A stretch of DNA of 19,382 bases from NCBI GenBank assembly GCA_964575975.1, contig CAZNTU010000099.1, positions 1-19,382 of the forward strand, written 5' to 3'. This document shows, piece after piece, positions 1 through 9,801 of the stretch. Every line of letters starts with the position of its first letter. The stretch's first letter is position 1. Source of the DNA: G963674505 sp964575975. Lineage in GTDB: Bacteria > Desulfobacterota > Desulfobacteria > Desulfobacterales > SKZT01. Under the pieces are notes generated by a model, which saw nothing but the letters and a program-made list of their open reading frames with translations, had not been told where the DNA came from and made no database searches. A program made the translations under genes and the position numbers.

Positions 1-2210
1 GCGTAGTGCTCGGCGTCGGTCAGTTTCAGGTTCGAAATGCGATTCTGAACTGCCTTCAGATACTGGGGATCGACGCTCAGGGTCGTGATTCCCACGCCTA
101 AAAGAAAAGGGATGTATTCCGGTTCGTGGGCCATTTCGCCGCAGACGGAAATATCCCTGTTCCATTTGTTGGCCCAATAGGACATGCGCTCGATCGCCCT
201 CAGGACCGACGGATGGAACGGCCGATAGTAGCTTGCCACTTTTTCGTTGGTGCGGTCCACGGCCAGCATGTACTGCACGAAATCGTTGGTGCCGATGGAA
301 AAAAAGTCGGCGTTTCTGGCAAGGTCGTCCATGATTTCCACCACCGACGGGACCTCGAGCATGGTTCCCACCGAGGGATTGGGGTGATGGACCAAGCCGT
401 CGCCATTCAAATCGTCCATGCATTCCACCACCATTTGGCGCGCCTCCCGGAATTCATCCACGGAGGAAATCATGGGAAACATGATCCGGACCTTTTCTCC
501 TGGAGGCGCCGCGCGAAGAATCGCCCTGATCTGCTGTTCGAAGATTTCCATGTGGCGGAGCGAAAACCTGATGGAACGAAGCCCCAGTTCCGGGTTGGCC
601 TCCGCGCCGTAGTCGGAGTACGTCAACACCTTGTCTCCACCCACGTCGAGGGTGCGAATGGTGACCTCCTTACCCTCCATGACCTCGAAAAGTCGCTTGT
701 AGACCAGGTACTGCTCCTCCTCGGACGGAAAATTGTTCCGGATGAGAAACGGAAATTCGGTGCGGTACAGGCCGATTCCCTCGGCGTTCAGGTCCCTGGC
801 CAGCGCAAGTTCGCTCAAAAGGTTGATATTGGCCATGAGCCGGATCCTCTTTCCGTCCTTGGTCCTCGTTTCGGGGGCGAGCTTCGTTCTCTGCGGCACG
901 CATTCCGTCTTGGTCTGGTTTCGGGTCTCGTACTGTTCGACTATTTTCTTCGAAGGGGAAATGAAAATATTGCCGATGTCGGCGTCGAGAAGGACCGGGA
1001 CTCCATCGGGAATATATAGAAGATCCCTGTGCTCGGCGATAATCAAAGGAATTTTCATGGATCTTGACAAAATGGCCACATGGGAGGTCACGCCACCGGA
1101 AACCAGCACGATCCCCATCACTTCCTCGGCGGCCAGCTTGAGCATTTCGGACGGGAACAGGTCGTGGGCGATGATGATTCGTCCTCGCTCGTGGCCCGGT
1201 TCTTCGTCGGAGGCATAGAGAAGATTGGTCAAGAGCCTTCCGGCCAGATCCTCCATGTCGTTGGCCTTTTCCCTGATGTAGGCGTGCTGGCTCGACAGGA
1301 ACACGCGCATGTAGTCGCCGGCCACTTTCCTGATGGCCTCCGGCGCGGGCGTTCCCTCTTCCATCAGATCGACGATCTTGTCGATGAACTTTGCGTCCTT
1401 CAAAATCATAAGATGGGCCGAGAAGATCAAGGAGGCGCTCTCCGGGAGTTTCTTCGCCAGTTTCTCCTGAAGGCTTTCCAGTTGCTGGGTGGTTTTCTCC
1501 AAGGCGACGAAAAAATCCTTCAGGTCGAACTTTTTCTCCTTCTCGATATTGTCGTAGCCGGTCGTGAGGCCCCCGTGGCTTTCCCTCATGACGGCTGCGG
1601 CGCCGTAGGCGTATCCTGGCGATGCGGACTTTCCCTTGATGAACTTCGATCCGGTCCGGACCGTCTCCAGTCTTCGCTTTTCCAGAGCGCGGCTCATGTC
1701 CATCAACAGGCGCGCGTTGGCCATGGCGCCGGCCAGTTGGCTCGCAGTCGCCCTTAACGTCATGACGTCGTATTCGTCGAAATAATAGCGTTTTTCGTGC
1801 TGAACCACGAGGACGCCGATTTTCTCGACGCCTCTCACGATAGGGACCGCAAGGAAGGATTCGAACCGTTCCTCGTGCGCCTCCTCGAAATACCTGAAGT
1901 AGGGGCTCATGGTGGCTCTTCCCTCGCAAATGGGCTGAAGCCTCTCCAGTGTGATTCCGACGAGCCCTTCCCCCGGTTTCAACCGCAGTCTGTCCACCGC
2001 GTCGGGGTTCAATCCCACGGTCGCCCTTAAAACCAGCTCTCCGGCCTGTTCGTCTAAAAGATAGATGGAACAGACGTCCGCTTTCAGATTCCCCGCCACG
2101 AGCCTGACGGTTCGCTGGAGGAAAATTTCGATGTCCACGCTTTCCGACAACAGGGCGGCAAGATCGCCGATGTCGCAAAGCAGGTTGAGTTGCTCTCTTC
2201 TTTTGCTCAT
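1..2210 (-). CDS. ptsP: Phosphoenolpyruvate-protein phosphotransferase with N-terminal GAF domain (enzyme I Ntr), 3' end cut by window edge
   Basis: Enzyme I of the nitrogen-type PTS takes phosphate from PEP onto a histidine and passes it to an HPr-like protein, in the cytoplasm. The frame stays open for 736 codons to the window edge. Residues about 1-160 form a GAF domain (start MSKRREQLNLLCDIGDLAAL). The phospho-histidine motif is GGVTSHVAILSRSMKIP, with the active His at about residue 377 (bases 1080-1082). The TIM-barrel part shows GIGLYRTEFPFL, NPELGLRSIRF and FSIGTNDFVQYMLAVDRTN. VCGEMA carries the catalytic Cys at about residue 690. By comparison with the family, only some 25-30 residues are missing. 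The start at 2210 has GGGA about 9 bases upstream; an in-frame ATG at 2219 is possible. In the family the GAF domain senses nitrogen status (glutamine in E. coli); whether it does so here is inference. Confidence 0.95.
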   Translation of the reverse strand, partial: MSKRREQLNLLCDIGDLAALLSESVDIEIFLQRTVRLVAGNLKADVCSIYLLDEQAGELVLRATVGLNPDAVDRLRLKPGEGLVGITLERLQPICEGRATMSPYFRYFEEAHEERFESFLAVPIVRGVEKIGVLVVQHEKRYYFDEYDVMTLRATASQLAGAMANARLLMDMSRALEKRRLETVRTGSKFIKGKSASPGYAYGAAAVMRESHGGLTTGYDNIEKEKKFDLKDFFVALEKTTQQLESLQEKLAKKLPESASLIFSAHLMILKDAKFIDKIVDLMEEGTPAPEAIRKVAGDYMRVFLSSQHAYIREKANDMEDLAGRLLTNLLYASDEEPGHERGRIIIAHDLFPSEMLKLAAEEVMGIVLVSGGVTSHVAILSRSMKIPLIIAEHRDLLYIPDGVPVLLDADIGNIFISPSKKIVEQYETRNQTKTECVPQRTKLAPETRTKDGKRIRLMANINLLSELALARDLNAEGIGLYRTEFPFLIRNNFPSEEEQYLVYKRLFEVMEGKEVTIRTLDVGGDKVLTYSDYGAEANPELGLRSIRFSLRHMEIFEQQIRAILRAAPPGEKVRIMFPMISSVDEFREARQMVVECMDDLNGDGLVHHPNPSVGTMLEVPSVVEIMDDLARNADFFSIGTNDFVQYMLAVDRTNEKVASYYRPFHPSVLRAIERMSYWANKWNRDISVCGEMAHEPEYIPFLLGVGITTLSVDPQYLKAVQNRISNLKLTDAEHY

Positions 2211-2372
2211 TGGTTGCATTCCCGAAACGTTAGCCGGACGCCCGCCGATGGAAAAGGCGTTTTCCGTTCAGGTTCCTTTTTCTTTCAAGTTTGTTTGAAT
2301 CCGCATCTATCGATTTCCTATCCGCATATTTCAGGGGCTCGTCCGATTTTTTTCGTTTTATCGAAACGGGAT

Positions 2373-2401
2373 AGGATATAGAAAAATCTTTGCGACGTCA
2401 A
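2373..2401 (-). promoter_or_regulatory. Candidate sigma70-type promoter for ptsP
   Basis: On the minus strand, TTGACG (2396-2401) and TATCCT (2373-2378) are separated by exactly 17 bases. The -35 matches 5 of 6 consensus bases and the -10 matches 4 of 6. Transcription would start about 2365, leaving a leader of about 155 bases before ptsP. Prediction from sequence only. Confidence 0.45.
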
Positions 2402-2433
2402 AGGCAATTATTTTTCCATCGCCATGAAATCTG

Positions 2434-2463
2434 TTGACTTGAATTCGGGCGCTGTAATAAAAA
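2434..2463 (+). promoter_or_regulatory. Candidate promoter for aspS
   Basis: TTGACT (2434-2439) is followed after 18 bases by TAAAAA (2458-2463), in an AT-rich tract. The -35 is good and the -10 is weak. It sits about 33 bases from the ptsP promoter on the other strand, so the two units could influence one another. If used, the aspS ATG at 2424 would lie upstream of the transcript, which argues against that start. Confidence 0.35.
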
Positions 2464-2560
2464 TAAGGGTTTTTAAAAAATACGCGGCCGTTTGGACTGC
2501 GGAACGACGATATTATTGCATAGACCATATTTTTCACGAAGGTTTTTCGAAAAGGTTGGA

Positions 2561-2568
2561 GAAAGGAG
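2561..2568 (+). promoter_or_regulatory. Ribosome binding site that decides the aspS start (TTG)
   Basis: GAAAGGAG at 2561-2568 is the only strong Shine-Dalgarno near the start of aspS. It lies 8 bases before an in-frame TTG at 2577. The next in-frame ATG (2613) has only a weak GAAG before it, and the ATG at 2424 has no clear site. Confidence 0.65.
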
Positions 2569-2576
2569 TGGTTGCA

Positions 2577-4397
<1,821 letters not shown>

Positions 4398-4444
4398 CGC
4401 CGGGTATCGATCCCGTACCCTCCGCTTTTTTCGTCGCGCCAGTC

Positions 4445-4477
4445 CATGCGTTCCCGCGCGAAGCGCGGGAACGCATG
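4445..4477. repeat. Perfect 15-bp stem palindrome between convergent aspS and livF1
   Basis: The arms at 4445-4459 (CATGCGTTCCCGCGC) and 4463-4477 pair perfectly around a GAA loop. It lies between the 3' ends of aspS (plus) and livF1 (minus), where a two-way terminator is expected. No U-tract follows directly on either strand, so it is not a classic intrinsic terminator. The core TTCCCGCG/CGCGGGAA resembles short REP-like palindromes common between proteobacterial genes. It may block 3' exonucleases or help terminate both transcripts. Confidence 0.75.
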
Positions 4478-4525
4478 CTCTTAGGAAACTCGCTTTTCGA
4501 TTCGAAAGATGATAGAGTCCGTTTT

Positions 4526-5242
4526 TTATCCCCCCAGGTAGGCTTTCTGGACTTCGGGGTTGTCGAGCAGTTCGTCGGATTTTCCTTTTACGACGATGTT
4601 TCCGTGCTCCAAGACGTATCCTCTTCGGGAAAATTTCAGGGCGAGGCGCGCGTTTTGCTCTACCAAAAGAATCGCGGTGCCCTCCTGTCGGTTTATTTCC
4701 TTTAAGGCCCTGAAGACGGTCATCATCAGCAACGGGGAGAGGCCCATGGAGGGCTCGTCCAGTAGCATGAGCTTTCTTCCGCTCATGAACGCCCTTCCGA
4801 TGGCGAGCATTTGCTGTTCCCCGCCGCTCAGGGTTCCGGCTTTCTGAGCTTGGCGTTCGTTCAGACGTTCGAATATGGCGAACACCCGTTTCAGATCGTC
4901 TTCCACCTTGTCCTTGTCCTTTCTCGCGAAAGTGGCCAGGACCAGGTTTTCCTTTACCGTCAGGTTTCCGAACAGGCGTCTTCCCTCGGGTACGTGGGTC
5001 ACGCCCAGACGGCTCACAACCTTGTCGGCGGGAAATTTCAGAAGGTCGTTGCCCATGAAAGTCATCATGCTGCCGTCCTCCACGGGGACCATTCTCGAAA
5101 CGGCCCTCAAAGTGGTGCTTTTGCCCGCGCCGTTGGCCCCGATGATCGTGACGATCTCGCCTTCTTCCACGTGAAAGTCGATCCCGTGAAGCGCCTTGAT
5201 TTTTCCGTAGGATACCTTTAGGTTCTCGACGTTTAAAAGCAT
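4526..5242 (-). CDS. livF: Branched-chain amino acid ABC transporter ATP-binding protein, system 1
   Basis: The smaller ATPase of a Liv-type importer, working with LivG on the cytoplasmic face to power uptake. It has 238 residues, normal for LivF. Walker A GANGAGKST is at about 35-43, followed by the LivF-typical VPEGRRLFGNLTVKENL, the signature LSGGEQQMLAIGRA, Walker B LMLLDEPSMGLSP and the switch histidine equivalent LLVEQNA (Gln, usual in LivF). It ends AYLGG. The start at 5242 overlaps the livG1 stop by one base (TGATG), with GGAGGTGG seven bases upstream, so translation is probably coupled. The frame continues open upstream, but that extension lies inside livG1 and is not family-like. 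It is the last gene of the operon. Confidence 0.95.
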   Translation of the reverse strand: MLLNVENLKVSYGKIKALHGIDFHVEEGEIVTIIGANGAGKSTTLRAVSRMVPVEDGSMMTFMGNDLLKFPADKVVSRLGVTHVPEGRRLFGNLTVKENLVLATFARKDKDKVEDDLKRVFAIFERLNERQAQKAGTLSGGEQQMLAIGRAFMSGRKLMLLDEPSMGLSPLLMMTVFRALKEINRQEGTAILLVEQNARLALKFSRRGYVLEHGNIVVKGKSDELLDNPEVQKAYLGG

Positions 5243-6015
5243 CAGAATTCCACCTCCTGGTCGCCGATATAGGCCTCCACGACTTTCGGGTTTCTTTGGA
5301 TTTCGAGAGGCGCTCCCTCCACGAGCACGCGTCCGAAAACGAGAGCCTGCACGTGCTTGCAAAGTTCGTTCACGACCCTCAAGCGGTGCTCGATCAGAAA
5401 GATCGCCAAGTTGAAGCGCTCGTGGGCCTTTCTGACTATTTTGATCATCGCCATCATTTCGTCCGGGGTCATGCCCACCGTGGGCTCGTCCAAGAGCAGG
5501 ACCTTGGGCTCCGTGACCAGGGCCCTGGCCATTTCCACTCGCCGTTGCGCGCCGTAGGGAAGGTTCAGGACCATCTGGTCGGCGAACTGGTCCACGCCGA
5601 ACAGGGAGAGGTATTCCATGGCGCGCTCCGTGGTCTCGGCCTCCTCGCGGATTCTTTTCGGGGTGTCGAATATGGCGCCGAGGAGGCCGTATGTCAGCTT
5701 GGAATAGCGCGCCAGCTTGACGTGCTCCAGGACGGTCATGTGTCGCCACAATTTCATTTCCTGGAAAGTCCTGGCAAGGCCAAGGGACGCGATCACGTTG
5801 GGCTTTTTGCCGGCGACGTTCACTCCGTCGAAAACCACCTCGCCCTTGTCGGGCTTGTAGATGCCCGTGATCAGGTTGAAAATGGTGGTCTTGCCGGCCC
5901 CGTTGGGGCCGATCAAGCCCGTTATCTCTCCTGGCTCGAGAGTCAGATTGTAGTCGGAGACAGCCTGCAAGCCGCCGAAACTTTTGCTGACGTTTCTTAC
6001 TTCCAATAGCGCCAT
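5242..6015 (-). CDS. livG: Branched-chain amino acid ABC transporter ATP-binding protein, system 1
   Basis: The larger ATPase partner of LivF, 257 residues. Walker A GPNGAGKTT is near residue 36, then LARTFQEMKLWRHMTVLEHV, the LivG-type signature LPYGAQRRVEMARAL and Walker B VLLLDEPTVGMTPDE. The H-loop reads FLIEHRLRVV, where most LivG have EHDM; the catalytic His is kept but the following acidic residue is Arg. The start ATG at 6015 has AAGGAG about ten bases upstream and follows the livM1 stop after one base. Gene order and tight spacing place it firmly in the livK1-H1-M1-G1-F1 operon. Confidence 0.95.
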   Translation of the reverse strand: MALLEVRNVSKSFGGLQAVSDYNLTLEPGEITGLIGPNGAGKTTIFNLITGIYKPDKGEVVFDGVNVAGKKPNVIASLGLARTFQEMKLWRHMTVLEHVKLARYSKLTYGLLGAIFDTPKRIREEAETTERAMEYLSLFGVDQFADQMVLNLPYGAQRRVEMARALVTEPKVLLLDEPTVGMTPDEMMAMIKIVRKAHERFNLAIFLIEHRLRVVNELCKHVQALVFGRVLVEGAPLEIQRNPKVVEAYIGDQEVEF

Positions 6016-6016
6016 T

Positions 6017-7360
6017 TCAAACTTTCTCCTTCGGACCGAACACTTCGCGAACGTTGAATTCCTTGAATGCGATCAGTCCCGTGGGCCGGAAAATCATCAC
6101 CAGGATGAGCAACAGCGGGATCAGAATCCATTTCAGGATCTCCAGGGGCCTGAGCGCCTCGCCGAGCAAACTGATGGAAACCGCGCCGACTATGGAGCCG
6201 TACACGGAATTCAATCCCCCGAAATAGACCATGGCCAACACCTCGGCGAGCCTCTGGATGCCGAACATGGCCGGGTTGATGTAGCGAAGCACGTGGGCCA
6301 GCAAGCCGCCGGCGACCCCGGCCCAGAAGGCTCCGAACATGAACGCGGCCACTTTGGTCTTGCGCGTGTCCACGGTCATGGCGTCTGCGGCGACCTCGTC
6401 GTCGCGAACGGCGTTCAGCGCCTTTCCCAGGGTGGAGGTGACGAAATTGTTGATCGCCCAGACACCGAACACCACCGTCGCGAATATGACGGGAAGCGTG
6501 GACCAGTCGGGCTGTCCCGCGATTCCGCGCGAGCCGCCCAGGCCTTGAAGGTTCTCGAACAAGCTCTTCACGATGAACAGAAAGGCAAGGCTGATGATCG
6601 CCAGGTAGTCGCCTCTTGTCTTGAAAGAGGGAATCGCGATCACCAGCGCCCCCAGCGCCGCGACGACTCCCCCGAAAAACAACGCGACCGGATACGTCAA
6701 GTACGCCGCCGCGAACGGCGCCGCCGCCTGTCCAAGCACCTTGTCGTCGACGAAGAATCCCACGGTGAAAAGCGACGCCATGTAGGCCCCTATGGCCATG
6801 AATCCCGGATGCGAGCACGAAAACTCGCCCATGTAGCCGTTTATGATGTTCAGGCTCAGGGTGAACAGAATCGAGATCAGCGTAAGTTTCAAGGTGATCA
6901 GGCGGTAGTCGCTCATGCCCGCCCAGAAGTGGAGGACCGCGTACATGATCCCCAGTTGCAGAAACGCGGAGACAAAGAGCGGAAAGCGTTGCAGAAATCG
7001 GGCGACCGCGTTGGCCGGGGTCGCCAGCAACTTGAGTGCGAGGACAAGCGGAACCGCGTAGACGAGGAAAACGTAAATCAGCGCGGCGGGAATCTGCATC
7101 AACGGTACCGATTCGAAGGCCGCGTCTCCGAACGCAACTTTCACGATCTCCGCGACGACTTTGAAAATCGTCAAAATGCCGAACAGGACCGGCGTTCTGG
7201 GCAGGCCCAGAAATCCCGCGATTCGGTCTCCGGCGGCTCTCTCCAACAAGACGCAAACCAGGAATCCCAACAAGTAGCCCAGCAGCGGCGATGTCGTAAA
7301 GGTGTCGCGGATCGCGCCCCGCAATCCGCCGACCTTGCTACGCGAAATTGTTTTGTTCAT
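6017..7360 (-). CDS. livM: Branched-chain amino acid ABC transporter permease LivM, system 1, long N-terminal form
   Basis: One of two inner-membrane permease subunits of importer 1, 447 residues. That is about 110 more than LivM of system 2 but close to the long E. coli form. The first 170 or so residues hold extra hydrophobic segments (for example LLGYLLGFLVCVLLE and AALIYVFLVYAVPLVLALKL). The conserved LivM core begins near TLSLNIINGYMGEFSCSHPG. Here the usual GQxSLGHAGF is replaced by GEFSCSHPGF, so the Cys and Pro are unusual. The downstream core keeps TRGDYLAIISLAF, GSRGIAGQPDW and VRDDEVAADAMTVDTRKTKV. It ends with the permease-typical ILVMIFRPTGL. The start at 7360 has AGGA eight bases upstream. 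It lies 41 bases after livH1 and one base before livG1. Confidence 0.93.
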   Translation of the reverse strand: MNKTISRSKVGGLRGAIRDTFTTSPLLGYLLGFLVCVLLERAAGDRIAGFLGLPRTPVLFGILTIFKVVAEIVKVAFGDAAFESVPLMQIPAALIYVFLVYAVPLVLALKLLATPANAVARFLQRFPLFVSAFLQLGIMYAVLHFWAGMSDYRLITLKLTLISILFTLSLNIINGYMGEFSCSHPGFMAIGAYMASLFTVGFFVDDKVLGQAAAPFAAAYLTYPVALFFGGVVAALGALVIAIPSFKTRGDYLAIISLAFLFIVKSLFENLQGLGGSRGIAGQPDWSTLPVIFATVVFGVWAINNFVTSTLGKALNAVRDDEVAADAMTVDTRKTKVAAFMFGAFWAGVAGGLLAHVLRYINPAMFGIQRLAEVLAMVYFGGLNSVYGSIVGAVSISLLGEALRPLEILKWILIPLLLILVMIFRPTGLIAFKEFNVREVFGPKEKV

Positions 7361-7401
7361 ATGTCGTATCCTTTGGTCGTGTCACGCGGCGCGTCGCCGA
7401 A

Positions 7402-8367
7402 TCAGAGCCTTAGTTTCGCGCTGTAGGGCTCGCCGAAAAGCCCGTGGGGACGGAAAATCAATATCAGCAGCACGATCGAGTAGGCGATAAGGTCTCGGAG
7501 ATTGGACCCGATGTTAAGTTCGAACAGCCTGTTTGCGATTTGGATTGCGGGCACGGTCATGATCTCGATGAAACCGAGCATGAATCCCGCGATGCAAGCG
7601 CCCATGATGGAACCTCGCCCTCCCAGGATCGCGGCCACGAAGGCTTTCCATCCCAGGCTCACTCCCATGTAAGGGTCCAGGACCGGATAGGCGAGGCCGA
7701 AAAGAATCCCCGCCGCCGCCGCGAGGGCCGATCCGATGGCGAAGGTCATGGCGGCGATCTTGTTGATGGAAACCCCCACCAGCGGGACCACCACGTAGTC
7801 GTACGCCATGGCACGCATGGCCATTCCATACTTGGTGCGCGTCACGAACTGGTGCAGGGCCAGCATGAACCCCAAAGACACCAGCACGATCATGATCTTG
7901 ATGTTTGTGATATAGATTCCCCCTACGTTGAAGGTATGGGACTGGATCAACTGCGGGAATTTAAGGCGCTGTCCCCCTAGGAACAGGATGTTGGAGGTCT
8001 CGAGGATGATTCCGATCATGAGGCCGGTGATGGCCGCCGACGCCCTCGGCGCGTCCCGCAAGGGTCTGTAGCCGATCCTCTCCACAGTTACGCCCACAAA
8101 GGCGGTAAGGAACATGGAAATCAGGATCGTCAAGACCAGAAGCGCCCAACCCGGCAGAATCGCGGCCGCTCCCGTCCCGAAAAGGGAAAGAAGCCCCAAG
8201 GCCACTCCCAGTCCGATGTACGCCCCAACCATGAAAATGTCGCCGTGGGCGAAGTTGAACAGCATCAGGATGCTGTACACCATGGAATATCCCAGCGCGA
8301 TCAGAGCGTAGAAACTGCCCCACTGCAAGGCGTTGACGAGATTCTGCATGAAAAAGCCGAAGGTCAT
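7402..8367 (-). CDS. livH: Branched-chain amino acid ABC transporter permease LivH, system 1
   Basis: Second inner-membrane permease of importer 1, 321 residues from the chosen start. The LivH hallmarks are NALQWGSFYALIALGYSMVY, MLFNFAHGDIFMVGAY, VERIGYRPLRDAPRASAAIT, MRAMAYD, DPYMGVSLGWKAFVAAILGG and the C-terminal LILIFRPHGLFGE. About eight hydrophobic segments are visible. The ATG at 8367 is chosen because GAGGGG lies nine bases upstream. A TTG at 8406 and an ATG at 8349 are alternatives without good sites. It follows livK1 after a 127-base gap that contains a GC-rich hairpin, which probably lowers permease output relative to the binding protein. Confidence 0.95.
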   Translation of the reverse strand: MTFGFFMQNLVNALQWGSFYALIALGYSMVYSILMLFNFAHGDIFMVGAYIGLGVALGLLSLFGTGAAAILPGWALLVLTILISMFLTAFVGVTVERIGYRPLRDAPRASAAITGLMIGIILETSNILFLGGQRLKFPQLIQSHTFNVGGIYITNIKIMIVLVSLGFMLALHQFVTRTKYGMAMRAMAYDYVVVPLVGVSINKIAAMTFAIGSALAAAAGILFGLAYPVLDPYMGVSLGWKAFVAAILGGRGSIMGACIAGFMLGFIEIMTVPAIQIANRLFELNIGSNLRDLIAYSIVLLILIFRPHGLFGEPYSAKLRL

Positions 8368-8429
8368 GCGAAGCTTCCCCTCAAAAAGGAAAGGGACCTC
8401 TGGCAACTACCCGATCCCTTTCGGTTGAA

Positions 8430-8457
8430 CCGTCCGCCCCCCTGCGGAGGCGGACGG
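8430..8457. repeat. GC-rich hairpin between livK1 and livH1
   Basis: CCGTCCGCC (8430-8438) pairs perfectly with GGCGGACGG (8449-8457) around a ten-base loop. It lies about 40 bases past the livK1 stop and 63 bases before the livH1 start. No U-tract follows on the minus strand, so it is more likely an mRNA-stabilising or processing hairpin, or a REP-like palindrome, than a terminator. Confidence 0.6.
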
Positions 8458-8494
8458 CTAAAAGTCTGAACGATTGTTTCGGAATCTGATTGTC

Positions 8495-9658
8495 TTACGG
8501 ACAAACGGACTTGTGGAATGCGAACTGGCCTTCTTCGTTGATTTTAACTACGACGGCGCATTTCTTGGGGTCGCCCTCGGGAGTAAAGGTCATTTGGCCA
8601 GTGATGCCCGGATAGTCCTTGATCGCGGCCAAGGCGTCCTTGACCTTGTCGCGGTCGGCCTTGATGTCTCCGGAAAGTCCGCCGGTATTTTTGATCGCCT
8701 GGATCATCAATCCCAAGGAGTCCCACGTCAGGGCGGCGACGTCGTCGGGAGTTTTGCCGAAGGCCGCGCTGTATTCGTCGATGAATTTCTTGGTTTCGCC
8801 CTGTGCGCCGGCGGCGGCGTAATGGGTCGAAAAGTAGTATCCCTTGCAAGCGTCTCCGCAAAGCCCCATGAGATCGCCGCTGCCCCAGGAGTCGGACCCC
8901 ATAATAGGCTTGTCCCACCCGATTTCCTTGGCCGCGCGAACGATCAGAGGCACCTCCGAGTAGTACTGCGGGGTGAAAAGCATGTCGGCGCCGGACATGA
9001 CGATGTTGGTCATCTGCGCCGAAAAATCCTTGTCGCCCGTGGTAAACGACTCGAATGCCACGACGGAGCCCATGCCGTTGATCTTTTCGAAAGCCTCCTT
9101 GAAGAACTCGGCCAAACCTTTGGGATAGTCGGACGCGATATCGTAAAGAACCGCCGCTTTTTTGGCCCCCAACTCGTTGGAGGCGAAATTCGCCGCGACA
9201 GGCCCCTGGAAAGGATCGAGGAAGCATCCGCGAAATACGTACGGCCGGTTCAATGTGGTGTTGGGGTTGGTCGACCACGGGCTGATCATGGGAGTCTGGC
9301 GGTTGTTGGCCACCTCGCCGGCGGGAACCGCCTGGGCTGACGCCTGCGGTCCGACGATTCCCAGCACCTGTTCGTCGGTAATCAGCTTGGTGCTGGCCTT
9401 GACTGCGGATTCGGACTTGAACTCGTTGTCCTCGTAAATGAACTTCAAATTGTATGTCTTGTCCGCCACCTCCACGGTGGGGTTTTTCTTCCAATACATT
9501 TCCGCCGCGTTCTTGGTCGAGGCGCCCACGTCGGGATTGTCGCCCGTCAACGGAATGTTAAATCCGAGCTTGATTTCGTCTGAAGCAGCCCAGGCGCAAG
9601 GCGACAACGCCAGTGCGATCACGACTAACGAAACGACTAACCATCTGCTTGTTTGCAT
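8495..9658 (-). CDS. livK: Periplasmic branched-chain amino acid binding protein, system 1
   Basis: The solute-binding protein that captures amino acids in the periplasm and delivers them to LivHM. It has 387 residues from the ATG at 9658, which has AAGGAGG six bases upstream. The signal peptide is hydrophobic residues about 5-23, with probable cleavage after CAWA; there is no lipobox. The type I periplasmic-binding fold starts IKLGFNIPLTGDNPDVGAST. The ligand pocket region reads VGPQASAQAVPAGEVA and MISPWSTNPNTTL, close to the LIV-binding pattern (SPxxTNPxLT). A Cys pair in GLCGDACKG may form a disulfide. It is the first gene of operon 1, as expected for an abundant binding protein. The ligand is probably branched-chain or another hydrophobic amino acid, but cannot be fixed from sequence. 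Confidence 0.94.
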   Translation of the reverse strand: MQTSRWLVVSLVVIALALSPCAWAASDEIKLGFNIPLTGDNPDVGASTKNAAEMYWKKNPTVEVADKTYNLKFIYEDNEFKSESAVKASTKLITDEQVLGIVGPQASAQAVPAGEVANNRQTPMISPWSTNPNTTLNRPYVFRGCFLDPFQGPVAANFASNELGAKKAAVLYDIASDYPKGLAEFFKEAFEKINGMGSVVAFESFTTGDKDFSAQMTNIVMSGADMLFTPQYYSEVPLIVRAAKEIGWDKPIMGSDSWGSGDLMGLCGDACKGYYFSTHYAAAGAQGETKKFIDEYSAAFGKTPDDVAALTWDSLGLMIQAIKNTGGLSGDIKADRDKVKDALAAIKDYPGITGQMTFTPEGDPKKCAVVVKINEEGQFAFHKSVCP

Positions 9659-9741
9659 TGCCTTCCTCCTTTTTAGTTTATTGGTTTCCAAAAACAACGG
9701 CAACTACGGAAAGCCTGTCGTATCCGCCGAATGGTCAGGAA

Positions 9742-9775
9742 CTTTTATCATACGGGTTGGCCTTTTTCAACCCGT
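9742..9775 (-). promoter_or_regulatory. Candidate livK1 promoter with overlapping 8-bp dyad (possible operator)
   Basis: On the minus strand, TTGAAA (9765-9770) and TAAAAG (9742-9747) are 17 bases apart, giving a start about 9735 and a leader of about 77 bases. A perfect inverted repeat, ACGGGTTG (9752-9759) and CAACCCGT (9768-9775), spans the -35 and the spacer. Half-site centres are 16 bases apart. That placement suits a repressor or Lrp-like regulator, but the dyad could simply be a hairpin after the M23 gene. Both roles are inference. Confidence 0.4.
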
Positions 9776-9801
9776 TATTTCCGGAAGGTTTACAAACAAG
9801 G

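Larger units (their letters stand above)
2211..2576. other. Divergent intergenic region between ptsP and aspS
   Basis: This 366-base stretch is AT-richer than its surroundings and holds no credible gene; short open frames here lack family resemblance and a good ribosome site. It carries back-to-back candidate promoters (entered separately). In the ptsP leader there is a small hairpin, GGAAAA (2250-2255) with TTTTCC (2260-2265) around a GGCG loop. Nothing resembles a known riboswitch or T-box. Confidence 0.6.

Noticed and set aside
670..2178. 502-codon minus-strand frame overlapping ptsP in another phase
   Set aside because: The ptsP frame shows every enzyme I motif over the same bases; this frame is Arg/Gly-rich and featureless.
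2424..2576. In-frame extension of aspS from an ATG at 2424
   Set aside because: It would precede the promoter-like elements, has no ribosome site, and its 51 residues do not resemble any AspRS N-terminus. GAAAGGAG and TTG at 2577 fit better.
5984..7426. 480-codon open frame on the plus strand opposite livM1
   Set aside because: Antisense shadow of a confident permease gene, with strongly hydrophilic low-complexity composition.
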